DNA of 21,366 bases from DATLMR01 sp035634255 (GTDB taxonomy: Bacteria > Acidobacteriota > Blastocatellia > UBA7656): NCBI GenBank assembly GCA_035634255.1, contig DASQDI010000050.1:1-21366 (forward strand). Reading direction: 5' to 3'. Positions 15,764 through 21,353 of the stretch are shown here, in pieces. Position 1 is the stretch's first letter, and every line of letters begins with the position of its first letter. The translations under genes and the position numbers were made by a program. The notes below the pieces were generated by a model that was given only the letters and a program-made list of their open reading frames with translations, did not search any database and was not told the DNA's origin.

Positions 15764-16375
15764 CTAAATCCCTACCCCTGCCTCCAGCAATTCGGCCTCC
15801 AGCTGAGTCGCGCTCTCGTACTGGATCGCGCGCATGCCCAGAATGCGCGCCACCTCCACATTCATCGGGCGGTCGTCTATGTATACACACTCGTCGGCAG
15901 CACACTGCGTGATCTCTAACGCCCGCCGGTAATGCTCCGGCTGGGGCTTGAGTAGGCCGAAATAACATGAACTGAAGAATGCCGTAAAAAGTCTCCTCAG
16001 CCCGAAACGCGCGATCCGATACTCGTTCAACTCCCTCGATTCATTGTTGACGGTCGCCAGCAGGTACTTCCCACTGCTACGCAACGCGCCGACGATTGCG
16101 AGCGTGTCGGGGAAAGGGGTGGACAGCTGCATCATCGCAGTTGTGATGTCGTCAACGCCGAAAGGCCTCGGCTCGTAGAAGATGGTCCACTGTAGGTACT
16201 CGTGCAACGAGAGCTGGCCCCGTTCCAGCGCGTCCACCACTTGGCGGTGTCGTCGGTCGAAGGCTTCGTAGTCAAAGCCAAACTGCCCGGCGACAACCCG
16301 GCGCTGCTCGCGGTCCCAGCCGTTGCTGAGGCATACGCCGCCGAGGTCGAAGAAAATGGTAGTGATAGTGGTCAT
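15764..16375 (-). CDS. HAD-superfamily hydrolase, YihX-like (cassette)
   Basis: This is a 203-residue cytosolic phosphatase-like protein with all HAD motifs. Motif I is FFDLGGVCL (nucleophile Asp near residue 10). Motif II is ATVNNES (Thr, about residue 108). Motif III is GLLKPQPEHY (Lys). Motif IV is YIDDRPMNV (acidic pair). The second motif I residue expected to be Asp is Gly (DLGGV), as is normal for the subgroup containing YihX glucose-1-phosphate phosphatase and soluble-epoxide-hydrolase N-domains. A helical cap (about residues 20-85) fits subfamily IA. The substrate is unknown. ATG 16375 is preceded by GGGAAC at a plausible distance. About 104 bp of leader (16376-16479) separates it from attC site 5. 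The TAG stop is 41 bp before attC site 4. Confidence 0.88.
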   Translation of the reverse strand: MTTITTIFFDLGGVCLSNGWDREQRRVVAGQFGFDYEAFDRRHRQVVDALERGQLSLHEYLQWTIFYEPRPFGVDDITTAMMQLSTPFPDTLAIVGALRSSGKYLLATVNNESRELNEYRIARFGLRRLFTAFFSSCYFGLLKPQPEHYRRALEITQCAADECVYIDDRPMNVEVARILGMRAIQYESATQLEAELLEAGVGI

Positions 16376-16479
16376 CGCTGGTTCCCGCCCTATGAGCGGT
16401 TAACATCTTAGCATATTTGGATCTGACAACTTAAAATGTTTGAAGCGAACCGGTGATGAGCTTACGAGCGACCAGGGCG

Positions 16480-16572
16480 GCATAACACCGGGCGTAACGG
16501 GGCCGCCGCCGAACACTGAAAAGAACCATGCGAAGTTCGCTCCGGCGGCTCCGGCCCGACACATTGTTAGAC
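16480..16572 (-). repeat. attC site 5
   Basis: This is a 93-bp site with boxes GCATAAC (16480-16486) and GTTAGAC (16566-16572). The inner arms are GC-rich (GGCCGCCGCCG against CGGCGGCTCCGGCC). Confidence 0.88.
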
Positions 16573-16579
16573 GCGGCCT

Positions 16580-16996
16580 TCATTGCGGCTCATATCCTAT
16601 CCTTACCCCATCTATCAGTTCGTTAGACCGGAATACTCTAGCAAGTTTGTCGTACTTCACAATTAGCTCTCCTTCGCTAGACCACTCCGGATTTACTTCT
16701 GGTACACCTCCTGCCCCGGCCGGAGCATTCCCATGATCTGTGTCGGCGATAAAAATATTCCCTGCTTCTTTGGGAAGTTTATCGTTAACGTGCAATAAAG
16801 AAATCTGTGTGCTGAATCAGGCAGTTGCTCCACAGTCGCGCCGGAATACTATAGCCTTTCGCATCCCATCTGGGGGATTCATCGTCTGCAATTCTTCATT
16901 CCCGCAGGGATCGAAGCCACAGGCGAACAGGAGGGCTGCAGTAAGGGCAAAGGTAATTATGAGAGATGTGTTGACTCTTGCTCGCTTAATCCTCAT
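16580..16996 (-). pseudogene. Lipoprotein gene interrupted by an in-frame TGA (cassette)
   Basis: One frame runs from ATG 16996 to the stop at 16580, 138 codons, broken only by TGA at 16819-16817 (codon 60). Residues 1-26 are a basic N-terminus plus hydrophobic segment ending LLFAC, a plausible lipobox with Cys 26, so the intact product would be a membrane-attached lipoprotein. Just before the stop is the motif FRRDCGATA and just after it FSTQISLL, then GNIFIADTDHG and a C-terminal WSSEGELIVKYDKLARVF. This reads as one conserved domain of a widespread family of small lipoproteins of unknown function; the residue at the break would be expected to be Gly (GGA changed to TGA). Neighbouring genes use TGA as an ordinary stop, so recoding is unlikely. 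A real nonsense mutation or a single assembly error would both explain it. Confidence 0.7.
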
Positions 16997-17027
16997 AAGA
17001 CTCTTTGATGACAATTTACGTGCGAGC

Positions 17028-17118
17028 GTCTAATACCCCGCGTCACCGGGCGCGCGAGCGGCCTCGGTGGAATGTATCAAACTCGCTTCGCTCGCTCCGT
17101 TGAATACGGTCGTTAGGC
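17028..17118 (-). repeat. attC site 6
   Basis: This is a 91-bp site with plus-strand boxes GTCTAAT (17028-17034) and GTTAGGC (17112-17118). The gene-strand R' is therefore ATTAGAC, with A in place of the G at the crossover base. The inner sequence CCCCGCGTCACCGGGCGC is shared with attC site 8. Confidence 0.87.
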
Positions 17119-17607
17119 GAGGCCCGAAGGCCCGGCTGCTTCTCTAAATGCTTCGCTGTCAGCCCACTCGCGTATGCTAATCAGCTTGCCCTCCCTGAAC
17201 TTGTAGACCTGCACCCAGCGGATGTCATAGCTCCGCCCTGTTGCCGCGATACGGCCCCGCTCCCGCGCAACCACCACCACGCTGTCTCCCTGCGCCACCA
17301 CGGACTCTATTATCGGCTTTTGGTCTTCCAGCAAGGCGAAGTTCTTGCGTGTCGCCTCAGTCACCTGCTGAAGGCCTCGGGTTTGACCTGCCATAGGATT
17401 GTCCGCGGAGGCTATTACATCGAGCACAACGTCGTCAGCTAGCACCTCACCCAAGGCCTCAAAATCGTGCCTAGCGATAGTGGAGAATATCTTCTCGACG
17501 CGGCTAACATTTTCGGCCTCCTCCAATTTTCCCGCTATATTTGCGTCACCATCTCGGAAAGCGGCGTGAAGGTTGTCGAAGAATTGCGAATCAATATGCT
17601 CGATCAT
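17113..17607 (-). CDS. SnoaL/NTF2-like protein (cassette)
   Basis: This is a 164-residue cytosolic protein with the NTF2-like alpha+beta cone fold of the SnoaL/ketosteroid-isomerase-like group. The central ~115 residues show the usual order: a helix (VEKIFSTIARHDFEAL), the 'L.DDVVLDV' strand, a GLQQVTEATRKNF helix, then strands ESVVAQGDSVVVVAR, IRWVQVYKFREGKL and ISIREWADS. Such proteins are small-ligand isomerases/hydrolases or binding scaffolds; no catalytic assignment is possible. About 35 N-terminal residues precede the domain. ATG 17607 has GAGGAG 8 nt upstream. The TAA stop (17115-17113) lies inside the GCCTAAC core of attC site 6. The cassette is intact and shows no sign of decay. Confidence 0.85.
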   Translation of the reverse strand: MIEHIDSQFFDNLHAAFRDGDANIAGKLEEAENVSRVEKIFSTIARHDFEALGEVLADDVVLDVIASADNPMAGQTRGLQQVTEATRKNFALLEDQKPIIESVVAQGDSVVVVARERGRIAATGRSYDIRWVQVYKFREGKLISIREWADSEAFREAAGPSGLA

Positions 17608-17687
17608 TACAGTTACTCCTCATCAACAATTAATGGACGAATGAATTTTAAGCATTAACCTGCATGATACTTCTGCAAGTGGCTAGC

Positions 17688-17780
17688 GTATAACGCCCGG
17701 CATCAGCGGGGCCGCGCCGCATACTCAAAGCAACCATGCGAGACTCGATTCGCGGCCTCCGCTGCATGCGCTTGTCGGGC
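17688..17780 (-). repeat. attC site 7
   Basis: This is a 93-bp site with plus-strand boxes GTATAAC (17688-17694) and GTCGGGC (17774-17780). The gene-strand R'' is GCCCGAC, off consensus at the first A of AAC. L'' GCATGCAGCGGAGGCC against L' GGCCCCGCTGATGC gives the two extra bases G and A spaced by 6 nt. Confidence 0.85.
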
Positions 17781-17811
17781 GCGGCCTCATTTACCTGGTG
17801 CCCCTCTGATC

Positions 17812-18083
17812 TTACCTCCCAATGAGCCCGCTGGCCTCTGAGCCTTCCCCTTCCGGCGCCCGCCTTAAGCTTATAACCAGAGCCAGGATCGCCAACCCCC
17901 ACGCTAACCCTTTGATAACGGCCACCCACTCCGAAGGGATAGGCGCGGGGTCGCGCTCCTGTAGCCGTAGGCTGTTGAGTTGCCCGAAGAAACTATAGTA
18001 GCCCAAGCCGCTGCCAGGAAGCGCTGGCCGCTACGCGCACCTTTGCTTGCGCGCCAAGCGGCGTAGAGCAAGAAGGCTCCCAT
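17812..18083 (-). pseudogene. Frameshifted small membrane protein gene (cassette)
   Basis: Two overlapping frames give one sensible protein if a single G is restored in the run at about 18001-18004. The upstream frame starts at ATG 18083 (MGAFLLYAAWRASKGAR through RFLAAAWG). It continues in the next frame as YYSFFGQLNSLRLQERD, then WVAVIKGLAWGLAILALV and a charged tail, ending at TAA 17814-17812. The result is about 90 residues with two or three membrane-spanning segments. I do not recognise a family. The ATG lies inside the attC site 8 core box (ATTATGG), so the gene starts at the very edge of its cassette. The break is in a homopolymer, so an assembly indel is as likely as a true mutation. 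Confidence 0.55.
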
Positions 18084-18172
18084 AATACCCCGCGTCACCG
18101 GGCGCGGAGCGCGGCGATCAAGGAACCTTATGAAACTCGATCGCCGCGCTCCGTTGCACGCAATTGTTAGGC
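18080..18172 (-). repeat. attC site 8
   Basis: This is a 93-bp site with plus-strand boxes CCATAAT (18080-18086) and GTTAGGC (18166-18172). As in site 6, the gene-strand R' starts with A (ATTATGG). L'' GCGTGCAACGGAGCGCGGCG pairs with L' CGCCGCGCTCCG further in. Confidence 0.87.
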
Positions 18173-18298
18173 GTCGCCACTAGGTTGATGCGACCAGGTT
18201 GCTCCCGCGATTGTGCGAACTTCTGATATGCGTTTATCAAACAATAGAGCCACTTCTTCGGCTGCAAGTGAAGCCTTTGTTAGAATTTCTTCAGGCAC
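18167..18298 (-). CDS. Possible 43-residue ORF at the cassette end
   Basis: After the propeller gene, about 170 bp remain before attC site 8. One frame is open here and ends with TAA inside the GCCTAAC core (18169-18167), as other cassette genes do. From GTG 18298 it would encode 43 residues, a mainly helical acidic peptide (EEILTKASLAAEEVALLF). No good ribosome site or ATG is present. It could equally be an untranslated tail. Confidence 0.22.
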   Translation of the reverse strand: MPEEILTKASLAAEEVALLFDKRISEVRTIAGATWSHQPSGDA

Positions 18299-18341
18299 GT
18301 TGACACGACTCTCAGCTCGATTAATACAAGTCGCGAAGACC

Positions 18342-19205
18342 TTAAGGCTCGACCTGGCCCAGCAGTTCCACCCTCCCGGAATCGCGGATGACCCGCACGC
18401 GCTGACCATCGTTGGTCGAGTCGCTGCTCTCGAGCAGAAAGACAGAATCGCCGAACGTCGCTACCGCCGTGACACGCCAACCGCCAACGCTCCGGTCGAC
18501 GACGTGCTGCGAGCCGTCGGGATCGACGCGAACAACCTGACCGATATCAGGAAGTGCCGTATAGATGCGTTTACGCTCGTCGACCGCAATGCTCCAAATC
18601 CGCGGCGCATCTGTCGAGTTCCAGATCTTCGGCTCGATCAGCTTGCCATCGATTCGGGCTACCAACCGCACGACGCCGTCGCTCCCCACGCGCCGAAGGT
18701 GGCTGCCGTCGGAGAGATAAAGGGTCCCATCGGCCGCCCAGTTATAGGCGATGACCTGCTGCAAAGGTGGTTCGCCCTTCGCGACATCACCCGAGCCTCG
18801 GAACCGCGTCACGGTTCCGCCAGGGGTCCGTTCCATAATCTGCGCTCCCTTCTGGAAGATGAGCTCACCGCGTTTACCGACGGCAAAGACTAAGGCGGCC
18901 ACATGCGACTCTTCGGCAACCTTGACATGCTTGCCGCCGTCGAGATCGATGCGAAAAGCGGCGCCGCCTATCTCCTGGAAGGATTCTGAGTAGATCTGGC
19001 CGTCCAAGCCGCGAGTCGTCCAATGCGCGTGAAAGTTCTTCATTAGCGCTTGCGGTTTCTTGCCCTTCTCCAGTCGCCAAACGGCGTTGTACATCGAGTC
19101 CCCGAAGATCACCGTGTTTGCATCCAGGGCGATAAGCCCCCCGCCCGGATGGGCTGCCGCAGCGGCAGGGATTATAAGAAGGAGCAGTGCCCTGATAGCC
19201 CTCAT
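18342..19205 (-). CDS. Secreted NHL/SMP-30-like beta-propeller (two-gene cassette, gene 2)
   Basis: This is a 287-residue protein with a signal peptide (MRAIRALLLLIIPAAAAA), so periplasmic or extracellular. The body is made of NHL/gluconolactonase-like propeller repeats of the 'DG.lY..D....vvRVd.dG' type (e.g. WAADGTLYLSDGSHLRRVG, IGQVVRVDPDGSQHVV, AAFRIDLDGGKHVKV). Such propellers bind proteins or sugars; a few are lactonases, but I see no clear metal-ligand set. Its ATG overlaps the TGA of the upstream gene in ATGA (19205-19202), so translation is probably coupled; GAGGTGG lies just upstream. The TGA stop (18344-18342) leaves a 170-bp tail before attC site 8. At 864 bp it is the longest gene in the array. 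Confidence 0.82.
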   Translation of the reverse strand: MRAIRALLLLIIPAAAAAHPGGGLIALDANTVIFGDSMYNAVWRLEKGKKPQALMKNFHAHWTTRGLDGQIYSESFQEIGGAAFRIDLDGGKHVKVAEESHVAALVFAVGKRGELIFQKGAQIMERTPGGTVTRFRGSGDVAKGEPPLQQVIAYNWAADGTLYLSDGSHLRRVGSDGVVRLVARIDGKLIEPKIWNSTDAPRIWSIAVDERKRIYTALPDIGQVVRVDPDGSQHVVDRSVGGWRVTAVATFGDSVFLLESSDSTNDGQRVRVIRDSGRVELLGQVEP

Positions 19206-19450
19206 TTGACCACCTCACCTGTTCCCGGGTCTACTACATAGAATACTGCTCTCCCAGCCAATCGATCCCCCTGCAACTTCGAGCTGATTTCGACCGCCGG
19301 TACATCATCCCAGTTTTCCTTCCAGATGCCGATGGCAGACTCTTTTATGGCTGGATGCTCTTTCCCTTCATGTCTCTGCTGATCGCTCTGCCCTAAGGCC
19401 GAGATAGTTCCTGCCAAGAACAAGACTGTTGCCGCTAAAGACTGGCTCAT
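19202..19450 (-). CDS. Small secreted protein (two-gene cassette, gene 1)
   Basis: This is an 82-residue protein with a signal peptide of about 20 residues (MSQSLAATVLFLAGTISALG). The mature part is AIGIWKENWDDVPAVEIS, then LAGRAVFYVVDPGTGEVVK. The 'W..DV..VEI....GD.LAG.AVFYV' pattern looks like the first strands of a larger secreted beta-sandwich-like domain seen in Acidobacteriota hypotheticals. The protein may therefore be a C-terminally truncated version that has become joined to the downstream gene. The family is not named. ATG 19450 is preceded by AGAGGGTGG at a good distance. The stop overlaps the next start (ATGA). It begins 52 bp after attC site 9. Confidence 0.7.
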   Translation of the reverse strand: MSQSLAATVLFLAGTISALGQSDQQRHEGKEHPAIKESAIGIWKENWDDVPAVEISSKLQGDRLAGRAVFYVVDPGTGEVVK

Positions 19451-19502
19451 AGTTCCACCCTCTTTTCATGTTTTGACGCTTTCCACATACGTCCTTTCAG
19501 AC

Positions 19503-19593
19503 GCCTAACGGTTGGGATGACCGGGCGTGCGCCCGGCACTGAGAGGAACCATAAGAACCTCGCTTCGCGCTCCGGTCCGTCCCGTCGTTATGC
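19503..19593 (-). repeat. attC site 9
   Basis: This is a 91-bp site with boxes GCCTAAC (19503-19509) and GTTATGC (19587-19593). It contains an extra internal hairpin, CCGGGCG-TG-CGCCCGG, near 19521-19536. Confidence 0.87.
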
Positions 19594-19616
19594 GCGGCCG
19601 ACCAGCCGGAGGTCGC

Positions 19617-20201
19617 TCATTGGTTGTTTTTGTAAGGTTTGTCGTCTACAAGCAGGCCACCGTCGCGAATATTGTCTACGCGATACAGCTTCCACCCTTC
19701 TGCAGTCTTCTTCCAAGTCTCGCGCTGTACGGCGACGCCTTCGACTTTGTGTAAGGTTCCATCTGGAAACCGCTGTATACGAACCGTCTTCTGAGTTATG
19801 TCGGCACTCGCGAGGTTGCCCTCCACCTCAATTGTTCCGATCTGATTATCCTGTGAGATGAAATGGTCAATCCTATCCAGGAAGCCCTTGGTACGTACCT
19901 CCATGTCTGCTCGCGTGTTTACTTTGTCATCCGGCGTAATCGTATGAAAGTCATCCGTGCGCAAAGCCATGATTGCCGCCACATCCTTTGCCTTAAACGC
20001 TTCCATATTGCGAGCGTACCAGTCCTCGATCCCCTCACGCACGGGCTTGGATTTGTCCCGTATTATAGTCTTACCGACTTTAACTTTTACCTTGCGTTCG
20101 CCCAGTAAAACTTGCGACTGATCGCTTTGTGATTGAGCGACGAACGGCAGTGAGCAAGTAAGTGCCAAAGCAGAACCAAAAAGCAGCAACCAAGTTTTCA
20201 T
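19617..20201 (-). CDS. Secreted NTF2-like (DUF4440-type) protein (cassette)
   Basis: This is a 194-residue protein. Residues 1-24 are a signal peptide (MKTWLLLFGSALALTCSLPF, cleaved near VAQS). A basic linker (KVKVKVGKTIIRDKSK) leads into an NTF2-like domain of the DUF4440 kind: the helix WYARNMEAFKAKDVAAIMAL, then RTDDFHTITPDDK, a helix with ADMEVRTKGFLDRI, strands IGTIEVEGNLASADITQKT, and the terminal 'ETWKKTAEGWKLYRVD' strand pair. The last segment is the most diagnostic for the family. The likely location is periplasmic; ligand and reaction are unknown. ATG 20201 has AGGGAA 4-5 nt upstream. The TGA stop lies 24 bp before the attC site 9 core. It is the second NTF2-fold protein of the array, but it is not a close copy of the one ending at 17113. 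Confidence 0.83.
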   Translation of the reverse strand: MKTWLLLFGSALALTCSLPFVAQSQSDQSQVLLGERKVKVKVGKTIIRDKSKPVREGIEDWYARNMEAFKAKDVAAIMALRTDDFHTITPDDKVNTRADMEVRTKGFLDRIDHFISQDNQIGTIEVEGNLASADITQKTVRIQRFPDGTLHKVEGVAVQRETWKKTAEGWKLYRVDNIRDGGLLVDDKPYKNNQ

Positions 20202-20288
20202 TGTTCCCTACTCCTACGGACTCTCTAAACTAAACATAACTCATCAGGTGAACATTTGGACAGCGGTGCCTGAATAATCATGCGAAGC

Positions 20289-20379
20289 GCATAACGACCG
20301 GGATCGCGCGGCCCGTACGAGGCGTCAGGCGAAACAGGCCAAGCCGGATTGCGGGCTCGCGTGCATCGACCTGTTATGC
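20289..20379 (-). repeat. attC site 10
   Basis: This is a 91-bp site with boxes GCATAAC (20289-20295) and GTTATGC (20373-20379). L'' CGATGCACGCGAGCCCGC against L' GCGGGCTCGCGTGCATCG-type pairing keeps the array pattern. Confidence 0.87.
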
Positions 20380-20538
20380 GTGCAAGACTTTAGCCGCGCT
20401 CGCGCTTGCAAAGCAAGTCGCTGCTCGTCATGTCGCACCTCCTGCTACCGCGAGCGCGGCGGTGGCGTAACGCGCGTGATCAGTTACGCGCCTTCCGTAT
20501 CGGCCTGCTCCGGACTTCCCATCCGTTCTATCTCGCGG
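20380..20538 (-). other. 159-bp cassette without a normal ORF; micro-ORF with perfect ribosome site
   Basis: The segment lies between two attC sites and holds no reading frame of ordinary size on the cassette strand. The only translation signal is AGGAGGT followed 5 nt later by ATG at about 20430 on the minus strand, which opens a 13-codon frame (MTSSDLLCKRERG, then TAA). The segment can also fold: GCGTAAC/GTTACGC flank an 11-nt loop, and CTTGC-TTT-GCAAG lies inside the micro-ORF. It could encode a leader-like peptide or a small RNA, or be the remnant of a decayed cassette. Confidence 0.5.
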
Positions 20539-20629
20539 GCAAAACACTCCGCATCACCCGGCCCGCAGGTGACCTTCGGTACATCGTTTAAACTCAGGTT
20601 GCGGGCTCGGGTGCATGCGATCGTTAGAC
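20539..20629 (-). repeat. attC site 11
   Basis: This is a 91-bp site with plus-strand boxes GCAAAAC (20539-20545, gene-strand R' GTTTTGC, degenerate) and GTTAGAC (20623-20629). Gene-strand L'' CGCATGCACCCGAGCCCGC pairs with the complement of L' (CGCATCACCCGGCCCGC) except for one extra G and one extra A spaced by 6 nt. This is the clearest extrahelical-base pattern in the array. Confidence 0.9.
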
Positions 20630-20693
20630 ATGCTTGGCCTTAGCATTAACGCTTGTTGGCGAGCCCTAAAGGGCCTATTTCACCTCAAAGCTG

Positions 20694-20709
20694 TGGCACG
20701 ATTTCTGCT
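20694..20709 (+). promoter_or_regulatory. Candidate sigma-54 (-24/-12) promoter for the DUF3072 gene
   Basis: TGGCACGATTTCTGCT matches the RpoN consensus TGGCAC-N5-TTGCW with one mismatch. The invariant GG and GC are exactly 10 nt apart. A start site near 20721 would give a leader of about 54 nt before the GTG at 20775. A 12-nt palindrome, GCCCTAAAGGGC (20663-20674), lies just upstream. No activator site could be identified. Confidence 0.55.
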
Positions 20710-20774
20710 ATTTATTCTTACGAAACCCCGAAGCCGGAGTAAATCCAAACAACTAGTAAGGGGGGAATAATACA

Positions 20775-21026
20775 GTGACAGATAAGCGTACACAACAGGA
20801 AGCTGAAGGCAGTAACACGATTAAGAATCCAGATGATTGGACCACTGGAGATGAGCCTATGACAGGGGCACAGCGCTCATATCTCAGCACGCTCTCTGAG
20901 GAAGCTAACGAACCCTTCGATGAGAACCTTACAAAAGCAGAAGCATCGAAACGTATTGAGGAGCTTCAACAGAAGACAGGCCGGGGTGTGGAGCAGAATC
21001 AACAGCAGGCTAGTTCAAGTCAGTAA
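20775..21026 (+). CDS. DUF3072 protein, opposite orientation to the array (cassette)
   Basis: This is an 83-residue soluble, strongly charged protein. Residues about 17-73 match the DUF3072 pattern: NPDDWTTGDEPMTGAQRSYL, then LSEEANEPFD, then LTKAEASKRIEELQQKTGRG. The family is small and of unknown function; the C-terminal part looks like the helix-turn-helix-like 'T.AQ..YL..L' / 'LTKAEAS..I' module also seen as a short tail domain in other proteins. GTG 20775 is used as the start because AAGGGGGG lies about 9 nt upstream; no in-frame ATG is suitable. Unlike every other cassette gene it lies on the + strand, and it brings its own sigma-54-like promoter and a terminator, so it does not depend on array read-through. 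Confidence 0.85.
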   Translation: MTDKRTQQEAEGSNTIKNPDDWTTGDEPMTGAQRSYLSTLSEEANEPFDENLTKAEASKRIEELQQKTGRGVEQNQQQASSSQ

Positions 21027-21070
21027 GCATGCGGCCTACACTAGGTCTGCTGAAAGGGCATAAATCGGGT

Positions 21071-21120
21071 CGTAGCCGATCTGAAAATTTAAGCGTTTCA
21101 GTTTCGGCTACGGCCTTTCT
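21071..21120 (+). terminator. Hairpin terminator after the DUF3072 gene
   Basis: CGTAGCCGA (21071-21079) pairs with TCGGCTACG (21104-21112), and CTGAAA (21081-21086) pairs with TTTCAG (21096-21101), giving about 15 bp with a 9-nt loop and a small bulge. The pyrimidine stretch GCCTTTCT follows. It lies 45 bp after the stop and before attC site 12. The T-run is short, so efficiency is uncertain. Confidence 0.65.
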
Positions 21121-21126
21121 ATGTGC

Positions 21127-21218
21127 GTCTAACTGCCGAGATCACGCGGCCCACAGGTGGCGCTCGGAGGAACATGTGAAGCTCGATTGCGGGCTCGGGT
21201 GCATGCGCTTGATTAGAT
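21127..21218 (-). repeat. attC site 12
   Basis: This is a 92-bp site with plus-strand boxes GTCTAAC (21127-21133) and ATTAGAT (21212-21218; A instead of G at the first base). L'' GCGCATGCACCCGAGCCCGC is almost identical to that of site 11. Confidence 0.85.
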
Positions 21219-21353
21219 GGCTTTGCGTGACTACAGCCAAACAAAACCGCTCCCGAAAACTACCCCCACCGGAGCATACATCGCTAATGTTAGTAACAAG
21301 ACCTCTATACCACCGAATCCTCCACCCCAATGTATACTGAATAACAGGGATGG
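21219..21353 (-). other. 135-bp cassette without recognisable gene
   Basis: Between attC site 12 and the candidate site at the window edge I find no convincing frame on either strand. The longest minus-strand frame starts at TTG 21330 and runs into the attC site, which other cassette genes do not do. It may be a decayed or non-coding cassette. Confidence 0.4.

Noticed and set aside
16817..16819. TGA as selenocysteine or recoded glycine
   Set aside because: TGA is a normal stop in this window (e.g. 3235-3237), no conserved Cys/Sec position is expected here, and a GGA to TGA change is simpler.
18213..18893. 226-codon plus-strand frame opposite the secreted propeller
   Set aside because: The minus-strand gene has a signal peptide, propeller repeats and coupling to its neighbour; the plus frame is low-complexity and runs against the cassette direction.
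20158..20176. Sigma-54-like TGGCAC...TTGCT on the minus strand
   Set aside because: It lies inside the signal-peptide coding region of the DUF4440-like gene and the GG-GC spacing is one base too short.
13555..21218. The ~91-bp repeats as a CRISPR array, REP/MITE family or row of terminators
   Set aside because: Spacing is irregular and filled with genes, sequences differ between copies, and the core boxes, bulge pattern and gene stops in the core all fit attC sites better.
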